From positions 34,471 to 98,470 of the forward strand of contig JBBINH010000006.1 of NCBI GenBank assembly GCA_037443945.1: 64,000 nucleotides of DNA, given 5' to 3'. This document shows positions 57,403 through 64,000 of this stretch, one piece after another. The number at the start of each line of letters is the position of its first letter. The stretch's first letter is position 1. The notes beneath the pieces were generated by a model. The model had not been told where the DNA came from, searched no databases, and saw only the letters and a program-made list of their open reading frames with translations. Both the position numbers and the translations under genes were made by a program. This DNA is from SSF26 sp037443945. Lineage in GTDB: Bacteria; Chloroflexota; Anaerolineae; J102.

Positions 57403-60400
57403 TCAGGGCAGATAGGTCACGGTGAGTTTGGCCGGAACGGCCGCAAAGGTCTCCAGGCTGTCGAAGATGACACGACCCGGCAGACCCGCCGCCGAGACGG
57501 CCAATTGACCGGTGGTGCTGCCGTTGCTCAGCGCGCCCGCAGCATCCCAGGCCATGACCTGCGCCTTGACGTCGAAGTTGACCAGACCGATGGCGGCCGG
57601 GACCGGCACGCCGGGGTTATAGGTCAGCGGGGCGGTGGCGTAGGTGACCGTAGCCGAATCGAAGGGATTGACGTTATGGACCGTCAGCGTCTTCCCGGGT
57701 CCGCCCGATTCGCCCGTCATCCACAGGGTCAGGGTGGCGCTTTGGATGTTGGCACCGGCAGGCAAGGCGCTGCGATCGAAGGTCAGCAGCACATTGTCCA
57801 GGCCGGTGGTGCGGGCAATGAGGGCCGCGAAGGCGTTGTAGTTCGTGCCGACCGCACCGCCGTTGACCCAGGTATCGGCCACCAGCGGCAGTTCCACCGT
57901 CACCGGCCGCGGGGCCGGCTGCACCACGCTGCCGTCCACCACCGCCGTGGCCACACCGGCGAAGACATTGCCGATCATCTCGGCCGTGTTGGTCCAGTTG
58001 CCCAGGCTGGTGCCGCGGGCCCGATAGGTGATGCGGTGGGTCTCACCGGGTTGACCGGGTTGCGAGACGACACGCAGCTCGGTGCCGTTGGTCGGAGCGC
58101 TGCCGACACCGTTGTAATACCAGCTTCGACCACGGTTGCCGAATTCGTTCTCGGCGCCGACGGCCAGCCCGGCATCGGGATCACCGGCGCTGACATCCCC
58201 GTAGGTGAAGCTGATATCCTCGACGTTGTTGAGACCGATCCAGATCTGGAAGGAATTGGAGGCGCGGTCGCCGTAATTGACCACGTTCTCGAAGTCGAAC
58301 ACGAACCAACGGTTCGCACCATCGCGCAGGATGGCCGCCCGCAGGGCACCGCCGAAAGCCGGGTTGAGATCGGTCCAGAACGGGGCCAGGACGTTATTCG
58401 GCCGGTCCGGATCGGGCATCCGCTGCGGAATGAAGAGCACATCGGCTGCCGTACCACCCCCGACTACGGCATAGCCGTTGCTGGTCACGCCGATACGGGT
58501 CCAGGTCTTGCCGCCAAAGACGAAGGCCGGGATGTTGAAGTTGGTCATGGTCTCATCGCCGATGCCGCCGATAGGAGCCACCCCAAAAGCCGAAAGAGGC
58601 AGATAGCCGGCCGGTGTTGTGCCGGTGCCGTCCACCACATCCACATCGGGCGGTTCGGCAGGGAAGAGGCTACCCATGTAGAACAAGTCGTTGCCGGCGG
58701 CCACAGCCCCGCTCACACTACCCGTCTCCAGCGTCAGCGGCTTGGGCAAGAAGTCGTTGACCTGGACCACGGCCTCATCGAAGCCGAGATTGGTCAGGGT
58801 GATCTCGCAGGCCGTGCTGGCACCCAGTTCAACGGTCGTGGGCGTGCACGACTTGGTAAGCGTTACCGACGGGTCGCGCCGGACGACGGTGATGGGGAAA
58901 TGGAGCGCAGGCAAGCCGTTGATATTCGGCGTAAAAGTCAGGGTGGCCATGCGCACCTGCCCTACAGGGACCCGCGTAGCATCCACCGTGATGTCAAAGG
59001 TGGCGGTGCTCCTTCCGGCCACCCACAACAGGGGCGGCACACCGACGAACAGGTCAGAAGGCGCGTTCACGCTCACCTCCCACAGGCTCAGGCCGGACAG
59101 ATGGCTGCGGACGGTGCGCTGGACCGTAAGACGACCGACCAGGGCCGGGACGTACAGGCTGGGATAGTTGGCGTCCCAGAGATGGCCGGACTTGTCCAGA
59201 TACTCCTGGGCCGAAGCATCGAAAGTGAGCGCCGCCATGCCGGCCTTGGCCAGGTCAATGCGACCGGAACCGTAATCAAAGGTATCGGCCGGAGTGACAC
59301 CGTCCTCCTTGGTGACGCCTTCCGTCTTGGCCGTGGTCATAAGGGCCGATTTGATCTGGCCCGGCGTCCAGGTGGGATGGAGCGCCTTGAGCAAGGCGCC
59401 GGCGCCGGCGACATGCGGGCTGGACATCGAGGTCCCCTGGATAACCTGGAACAGCTCACCCGGTTTGCCACCCGCTACCGTAGCCGGGAAGGGGGTATGA
59501 CCGGCCAGGATCTGCACACCGGGCGCCGTCACATCGGGCTTGCTGATGCCCAGGGTCTGACCGGGGCCGCCACGTGAGCTGAACGCCGCCATGACATCGC
59601 CCTGCGCCTCGGCAGACTGACCGGCGGTGAAAGTGCCCATCACATCCGTGTGGTTCGCCATGAAGTCCAACAACAGGTTGGACTGATCGACCTCGATGTG
59701 GACGGCAGGCAGGAAGTGGTTGTCTGTCGCCAGACCCTGCAAACTGGGGTTGTAGAGGATCATCCCGCCGGCACCGCCCACCAGGACGTTATAGCCCTTT
59801 TCCACCCGGGCGATGACACCGCGCTTGCAGACCACGATCTGGCCGCTGAAGGTTCCTTCGGGGAAGGGTGTGTTGCACATGCCCTTGGCGGGATCGTCGG
59901 CAGGCAGGCCATCGAAGTCGGCGGCCATCACCACCGGCGTGGGGGTTTCGATCCCGGCCGTCAGCGAAGCACCGACCAGGGTGAGGGTTACGCCATCGCC
60001 GGCCGTCAGGGTGATCGTGCTGAGGAAGGTGCGATCGGTCGTGCTGGCGCCGACCGTGGTCACCCAGGGTTCGCGGTGATCGACCGTATCGAGACCGGGG
60101 CCGCTGTTGCCGGCCGAAGCCGCCACGAAGACACCGGCCGTATAGGCATCCAGGAAGGCCAGGGAGACGATATCCTTGTAGGGGGCGGTACCACCGCTGA
60201 TGGAGAAGTTGAGCACATTGGCCCCATCCTGAATGGCCTGTTGAATGGCGGCAGCCAAGTCGGAAGCAAAGCAGCCGGCATCACCACACACCTTGTACAT
60301 GGCGACATGGGCGCGCGGGGCAATGCCCGAAACCGTACCGCGCTCGACCCCCAGCAAGGTCGCTTCGACCCCGGCATTGCCGGCCGCCGTGCTAGCCGTG

Positions 60401-61275
60401 TGGGTCCCGTGTCCGTTATCATCGCGGGCCGAGACGAATTCACCGGGCAGCAGATCAGGCCCGAATAATTCGTAGATCTGCATGAAACGTTGCGCGCCCA
60501 ACAACTTGTTGTTGCAGGTGAAGGGCGGGTCGTTGGGGTTATCGCTGCCGAACTCGCAGGCCGTACCGCGCCAATGGGCCGGACGGGTATAGGGCTTGCC
60601 GGAGGGATCGGGATCGGAGAAGGAAGGATGTTCGGGCCAGATGCCCGTATCGAGCACGCCGACAATGATCCCTTCCCCGGCATTTTCCTGACCACCCAAT
60701 GCCTCCCACAGGACATCGGCGCCGATGAACCCAGGGCTGGTATCGGTGGTGATTTGCTCCAGACGATCGCGGTAGATGCGCACCACGCCGGGCAAACGAC
60801 TCAGGACATCCAGTTTGGCGGCCGGCAGGATGACCGCCGCACCGCCGATGACCACCGTATACCGATAAACCAGTTGAGCTTCGGGGATGGCCGCCGCCAG
60901 ACGGCCGGCGAAGGCGCTGACCTGGGCATCGGCATAGGCTAGATAGGCCTGGCTGGCCGGCGAGGTCACGTCCAGGGCCATTGCGCCGGTCACATCCGGG
61001 CTGGTCGGCGCCAAGCCTTCGATGCCACCGCGGTATTGTGTCAGGGGCGCAAAATCGAGTTTGACGATGACGCTGACCAGTTCATCGGCAGTTGGCGGAG
61101 CTGCTTTACCGTCCACGGCTGCCTCGAACAGCGTGTCGGGAGTCAGCGGAATGACCTCAAAACGTGGCCCGGATGGCTGCGCCACAGGTCGGGCAAAGGC
61201 GCCGGCCGGGATGGCAGCGATCAGGACCAGGATAAACAGCAGAGTGAAAAAGGTGAGACGTTTCCGCGCAAGCAT
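57403..61275 (-). CDS. Large secreted subtilisin-family (S8) serine protease
   Basis: A 1290-residue precursor. A signal peptide is present (MLARKRLTFFTLLFILVLIA, cleavage near AFA). An I9-like propeptide spans about 65-170. The catalytic triad is Asp209 in VLDTGIWPEHPSF, His289 in GHGTHTASTAAGN, and Ser616 in GTSMSSPHVAGAGALL; the oxyanion Asn region is VAASAGNSGPG. A PA domain interrupts at about 460-550. After the catalytic domain come a fibronectin-like segment, a CARDB/DUF11-like region (CEITLTNLGFDEAVVQVND), a beta-rich domain, and a C-terminal DNRLRE module (LVADTWVNGG). It is exported. AGGAG sits upstream of the ATG at 61275. A perfect hairpin terminator follows the gene. Confidence 0.93.
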   Translation of the reverse strand: MLARKRLTFFTLLFILVLIAAIPAGAFARPVAQPSGPRFEVIPLTPDTLFEAAVDGKAAPPTADELVSVIVKLDFAPLTQYRGGIEGLAPTSPDVTGAMALDVTSPASQAYLAYADAQVSAFAGRLAAAIPEAQLVYRYTVVIGGAAVILPAAKLDVLSRLPGVVRIYRDRLEQITTDTSPGFIGADVLWEALGGQENAGEGIIVGVLDTGIWPEHPSFSDPDPSGKPYTRPAHWRGTACEFGSDNPNDPPFTCNNKLLGAQRFMQIYELFGPDLLPGEFVSARDDNGHGTHTASTAAGNAGVEATLLGVERGTVSGIAPRAHVAMYKVCGDAGCFASDLAAAIQQAIQDGANVLNFSISGGTAPYKDIVSLAFLDAYTAGVFVAASAGNSGPGLDTVDHREPWVTTVGASTTDRTFLSTITLTAGDGVTLTLVGASLTAGIETPTPVVMAADFDGLPADDPAKGMCNTPFPEGTFSGQIVVCKRGVIARVEKGYNVLVGGAGGMILYNPSLQGLATDNHFLPAVHIEVDQSNLLLDFMANHTDVMGTFTAGQSAEAQGDVMAAFSSRGGPGQTLGISKPDVTAPGVQILAGHTPFPATVAGGKPGELFQVIQGTSMSSPHVAGAGALLKALHPTWTPGQIKSALMTTAKTEGVTKEDGVTPADTFDYGSGRIDLAKAGMAALTFDASAQEYLDKSGHLWDANYPSLYVPALVGRLTVQRTVRSHLSGLSLWEVSVNAPSDLFVGVPPLLWVAGRSTATFDITVDATRVPVGQVRMATLTFTPNINGLPALHFPITVVRRDPSVTLTKSCTPTTVELGASTACEITLTNLGFDEAVVQVNDFLPKPLTLETGSVSGAVAAGNDLFYMGSLFPAEPPDVDVVDGTGTTPAGYLPLSAFGVAPIGGIGDETMTNFNIPAFVFGGKTWTRIGVTSNGYAVVGGGTAADVLFIPQRMPDPDRPNNVLAPFWTDLNPAFGGALRAAILRDGANRWFVFDFENVVNYGDRASNSFQIWIGLNNVEDISFTYGDVSAGDPDAGLAVGAENEFGNRGRSWYYNGVGSAPTNGTELRVVSQPGQPGETHRITYRARGTSLGNWTNTAEMIGNVFAGVATAVVDGSVVQPAPRPVTVELPLVADTWVNGGAVGTNYNAFAALIARTTGLDNVLLTFDRSALPAGANIQSATLTLWMTGESGGPGKTLTVHNVNPFDSATVTYATAPLTYNPGVPVPAAIGLVNFDVKAQVMAWDAAGALSNGSTTGQLAVSAAGLPGRVIFDSLETFAAVPAKLTVTYLP

Positions 61276-61636
61276 AAGAAACTCCTGAGGGTGAGAGGAA
61301 AGCATGCAGAAGCAAAACCACCGGGGAAGACGGTTTAGCATGTGCTCCTTTGACCGGTAATCACCTCCTCAATGTGGGGGGAAGACGTACATCCCAACAA
61401 CGATTCATAACCGCCATGCCTGCATCCTCGAACCATGACCGGCAATGGGCGACGAACGAAGGGTGATCAGAAACAACGACTTCGTGTTTCTTCCGTATTG
61501 GTAAGAAAGGGTGTGCCAACCAACGGCGGTTGACGCCATCACCGCAACGAAACGCCCTGCATTCTAACGATAGCCTCGAAGCCTGTCAAACTGCTATGCC
61601 GCCTGCAATTCAATCCGCTCGCCCTGTGGTCAGGCC
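61276..61636. other. 361-base gap upstream of the S8 protease
   Basis: No gene, tRNA or repeat seen. It should contain the protease promoter on the minus strand, but no clear -10/-35 pair was identified. Confidence 0.5.
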
Positions 61637-62332
61637 TTACCCACACAGCAACCGCCGACAAAAGGGACAATTGACCAGGGCATCTCCACGGGCCTGTTGT
61701 TGTACGGCCGTCGGCAGCGCCGCGCCACATCCGCTGCACACGCCGTTGTGCACACGGGCTACGGCCACACCCTCGCCCTTTTGCCGAAGGGCTTCGTAGC
61801 GCTGGACCAGATCGGCAGGAAGTTGGGCACTGAGGCTCTGACGCCGGGTTTTGAGCTGACGGGCGTGGACGATCAGCGCCTCGCGTTCGGCTATCAGTTG
61901 CGCCTGAGCTTGCTGCCAGGCTGCCTCCTCGCTTTCGAGACGGGCACGGGCCTGGGCCACCTCTCGTTCGGCCTGCTCGACCTGCAGAATGGCTTCCAAG
62001 GCCTCCTCCTCCAGACGTTCGAACTGACGTTTGAGCATTTCCACGTTTTGCATCAAGGCCACCTGCTCGCGCGTATCCTTGATGCGTCCGCCGTAGAGCT
62101 GCTTCTCCTGGGCCCGGATGCGCATTTGCTGGTCGGCCATAGCCGTCTCACGACGGCGACGTTCGCGTTGCCAGTGTTCCAACCGTGCCGTGGCTTCGGC
62201 CAGATGCGCCTGGGCCTGACGAAGGGATTCCGGTTCACGCAAGGCCTCCTGGATGGCGGTATAACGACGGCGATCGGCATCCAGTTGGCTATCCAGGGTT
62301 TGTAAAGCGGCCAGTTGGTCAATGAGGCGCAT
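61637..62332 (-). CDS. Coiled-coil protein with C-terminal C4-type zinc ribbon (CT398-like)
   Basis: A 231-residue protein, long coiled coil (about residues 5-170, rich in Glu, Arg, Gln) ending in a zinc ribbon with two CX2C pairs, VCSGCGAALP and NCPFCRRLL. The arrangement matches a widely conserved bacterial family of unknown function. It starts 27 bases after the selD stop on the same strand, so it may be cotranscribed with it. No enzymatic motif is visible. Confidence 0.88.
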   Translation of the reverse strand: MRLIDQLAALQTLDSQLDADRRRYTAIQEALREPESLRQAQAHLAEATARLEHWQRERRRRETAMADQQMRIRAQEKQLYGGRIKDTREQVALMQNVEMLKRQFERLEEEALEAILQVEQAEREVAQARARLESEEAAWQQAQAQLIAEREALIVHARQLKTRRQSLSAQLPADLVQRYEALRQKGEGVAVARVHNGVCSGCGAALPTAVQQQARGDALVNCPFCRRLLCG

Positions 62333-62359
62333 GGTTTGATAGACCCAACGAGGACTTGA

Positions 62360-63418
62360 TCACGGACCGATAACGACCTCGATTCCCCCTTGTTCGTTCA
62401 CTTCGCCGATGTCCCACAGTTCCTGACCGCGCGCACGGGCCTCTTCCTGGGCCGCTTCAGCACGGTCGGGAGCGAAGGCGAGGAGCAAACCCCCTGACGT
62501 CTCCGGGCTGAAGCAAAGGACTTGCTCCCATTCGGCCAGCGCCGGATCGAAACGCACATGGGGGCCGAAATAGTGTCGGTTGTCATGGGCGCCGCCGGGA
62601 TAAACCCATTCTGCGCCCAGGCGCCGGGCACCGGGCAGCCAGGGTAAGCGCTCATAGGCGAAGCGAAATCCGACCCGCCCCTGTTGAGCCATCTCGACGG
62701 CGTGGCCCAGAAGGCCGAAACCGGTGACATCGGTGGCGGCATGGGCTTCATAGGCCAGGGCGATGGCCGCTGCTGTGGCATTCAGGCGCAGCATACTGGC
62801 GACGGCGGCCTCGACCTCGGCGGCAGTAGCCCGATCGCGCTTGAGCCCGGTCGTAACAACACCGGTTCCTAAGGGCTTACTCAGCAAAAGGCGGTCGCCA
62901 GGGCGGGCGCCGCTCTTGCGGAGAATGCGTTGGGGATGAACCAGACCGATCGCCACCAAGCCGTATTTGGGCTCGTTATCCTGAACGGTGTGACCGCCCA
63001 CCACGACGATGCCCGCTTCGCGCGCCTTTTCGGCGCCCCCGCGCAGGATCTCGGCGCCGATGCTCAGGGGAAGGGTCTTGGGCAGAGCAGCGATGTTGAG
63101 GGCGACAAGCGGCCGTGCTCCCATGGCATAGAGGTCGCTGAGGCTGTTGGCCGCCGCAATAGCTCCGTAGGTGTAGGGATCGTCCACAACGGGGGTGAAG
63201 AAATCGGTCGTCACGACCAGAGCCCGATCCTCTGCCAGCCGATAGACGGCAGCATCGTCCGGAACCTCCAGACCGACCAGGAGGTTCTCATCGTGCCAAC
63301 CGTCATAAACCTGCCGGAGAGGACGCAGGACCTGCGCCAGGGCCTCGGCGGCCAGCTTGCTCGCTCAGCCGGCACAGGCAGTCAGGCTGGTGAGGCGGAT
63401 ACGTTCGCGTTCGCTCAT
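62360..63418 (-). CDS. selD: Selenide, water dikinase, itself a selenoprotein (in-frame UGA)
   Basis: A 352-residue SelD, making selenophosphate from selenide and ATP. The minus strand has ATG at 63418, and codon 18 is TGA (63367-63365). Reading it as selenocysteine gives MSERERIRLTSLTACAGU followed by ASKLAAEALAQVL, where SelD proteins have a Cys or Sec two residues from a conserved Cys, then KLxP-like residues. The frame then continues open to TTDFFTPVVDDPYTYGAIAAANSLSDLYAMGARP and GGHTVQDNEPKYG, with DVTGFGLLGHA downstream. A naive start at 63214 would lose the catalytic residue and the ATP-binding N-terminus. It implies a full selenocysteine system (selA, selB, selC) elsewhere. Confidence 0.88.
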
Positions 63419-63477
63419 AGGAAACCAAAGGGGAAAAGGATGCTTCAAGTGTACAAGAGCAAACGGCCGTCACGCAA

Positions 63478-63520
63478 AAGGGCCGCCGTTGTCATATCCT
63501 GACAACAAGCGGCGGCCCTT
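63478..63520 (-). terminator. Intrinsic terminator for the right-edge gene
   Basis: AAGGGCCGCCG and TTGTCA pair with TGACAA and CGGCGGCCCTT, with a four-base bulge. On the minus strand the stem is followed by TTTT, 35-75 bases after the stop of the gene ending at 63555. It also insulates selD. Confidence 0.65.
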
Positions 63521-63554
63521 GGCTTCGGTGTCGGCAAGGAGCCGTGTTCTTGGG

Positions 63555-64000
63555 TTAGGGCGCCCGCCCCATCTGGGCTTTATGCACCCGCAGGAATAAC
63601 GGCAGATAGCTACGATGCGCCCCCTCGGCGGCAACCGGCGCCGTTTCCGGTGTCAGAAGCGGGACCATGACCGTGGCAACAGACCCTGCATCGGCAGCTT
63701 CGGGTGCGGCGGTTATCGGCGTCGGTACGGCTTGGGGTGTCGGCGTCCACTCAAGCCGATGCTGCGCCGCCGCACGGCGATGCGTGAACAAAAACACGGG
63801 TAGGTAGTGCCGATGCGAAAGGGCATCCCATCCAAGTGGTATCGTCGGGGGATCACCGACGCCCGGCCCATCCGGGGAGGCGCTATGGCCCCACGGATAG
63901 GATTCCGGGGTCGGCGTGGCCGTCGGGGCGACCGTCGGCGTATCCGTCGGTGTCGGCGTGGGCGTCGGCGTAGGCGTGGCCGTTGGGATGGGTGTAGAGG
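63555..64000 (-). CDS. C-terminal part of a secreted protein with Pro-Thr linker and two YLP motifs (N-terminus beyond the window)
   Basis: The frame is open to the window edge, giving at least 147 residues. Reading from the edge, a (Thr-Pro)n tract with Ala and Val precedes ESYPWGHSASPDGPG, then HRHYLPVFLFTHR, a second Pro-Thr-rich stretch, and HRSYLPLFLRVHK just before the C-terminus (AQMGRAP). YLPL-type endings after Pro-Thr linkers are common on secreted Chloroflexota proteins, whose role is unclear. Two copies here suggest internal duplication. The short start at 63797 sometimes chosen by gene finders is inside the repeat. An intrinsic terminator follows. Confidence 0.65.
   Translation of the reverse strand, partial: STPIPTATPTPTPTPTPTDTPTVAPTATPTPESYPWGHSASPDGPGVGDPPTIPLGWDALSHRHYLPVFLFTHRRAAAQHRLEWTPTPQAVPTPITAAPEAADAGSVATVMVPLLTPETAPVAAEGAHRSYLPLFLRVHKAQMGRAP

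Noticed and set aside
57505..59577. 690-codon plus-strand open frame within the S8 protease
   Set aside because: Antisense shadow; composition is unlike a real protein and the minus-strand gene has complete catalytic motifs.
62360..63214. selD starting at 63214 with no N-terminus
   Set aside because: It would lack the ATP-binding N-terminus and catalytic Cys/Sec; upstream sequence is clearly SelD once TGA is read as Sec.
63555..63797. Short independent gene starting at GTG 63797
   Set aside because: The frame continues open to the window edge with Pro-Thr and YLP sequence, so it is the end of a longer gene.

Overview
This 64-kb window is a GC-rich bacterial chromosome segment, most likely from a member of the Chloroflexota (Anaerolineae/Caldilineae-like). 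The assignment is an inference. It rests on a free-standing archaeal-type ThrRS editing domain, a CX3C variant of the DnaG zinc finger, secreted proteins with Pro-Thr linkers, a protein ending in two YLP-type motifs, and DUF4349 and S8/DNRLRE secreted proteins. I found no rRNA, tRNA, CRISPR array, insertion sequence or phage gene.

Layout. Positions 1-6836 hold a partial ABC-2 permease, the ThrRS editing-domain protein, a large membrane protein with three cyclic-nucleotide-binding-like and two PH-like domains, gatC-gatA, a PAP2 phosphatase and a nucleotidyltransferase. Positions 7049-10345 are dnaG-rpoD, followed by a repeat-rich intergenic region (10346-10855). Positions 10856-22308 are a long minus-strand run: lipoprotein, yggT, proC, PLP-homeostasis protein, pgeF, galE, a B12-type radical SAM protein, a PreP-like M16C protease, and a NarL-type two-component system.

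The centrepiece is 22434-36141: about 17 co-directional genes forming a complete-looking sulfur-oxidising heterodisulfide-reductase-like (sHdr) module. Sulfur carriers TusA, DsrE3A and DsrE3B would feed sulfane sulfur to an sHdr complex (C1, B1, A, the conserved 'Hyp' protein, and a fused C2-B2 protein). Three lipoate-binding proteins (LbpA) and a dedicated lipoate ligase (sLpl) provide a lipoamide cofactor. EtfBA and a membrane HdrDE/EMO-like Fe-S protein could carry electrons to the quinone pool. A thioredoxin-like protein and an unrecognised small zinc protein sit inside the cluster. The divergent promoter region carries two C7/G5 palindromes with a 22-bp period directly upstream of a tusA -10 box, next to the divergent two-component system, so regulation by that pair is an attractive but untested idea.

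Positions 36555-46469 are metabolic: oligoendopeptidase F, ribA and a RibD reductase domain, a zinc-type dehydrogenase, a DUF4349 lipoprotein, kbl, glpX and ppx. Positions 46521-52354 (minus) are a phosphatase and an exopolysaccharide block (rfbB, an unknown protein, rfbA, a CpsD-like kinase, two Wzz-like proteins). Positions 52472-64000 (minus) hold dnaE, a TerC-like protein, a large secreted S8 protease, a zinc-ribbon coiled-coil protein, selD, and the C-terminal end of a secreted protein. selD is itself a selenoprotein gene: an in-frame TGA at codon 18 makes it look truncated in a naive reading. Two intergenic regions 33 kb apart (10689-10800 and 43679-43836) share a dispersed repeat.
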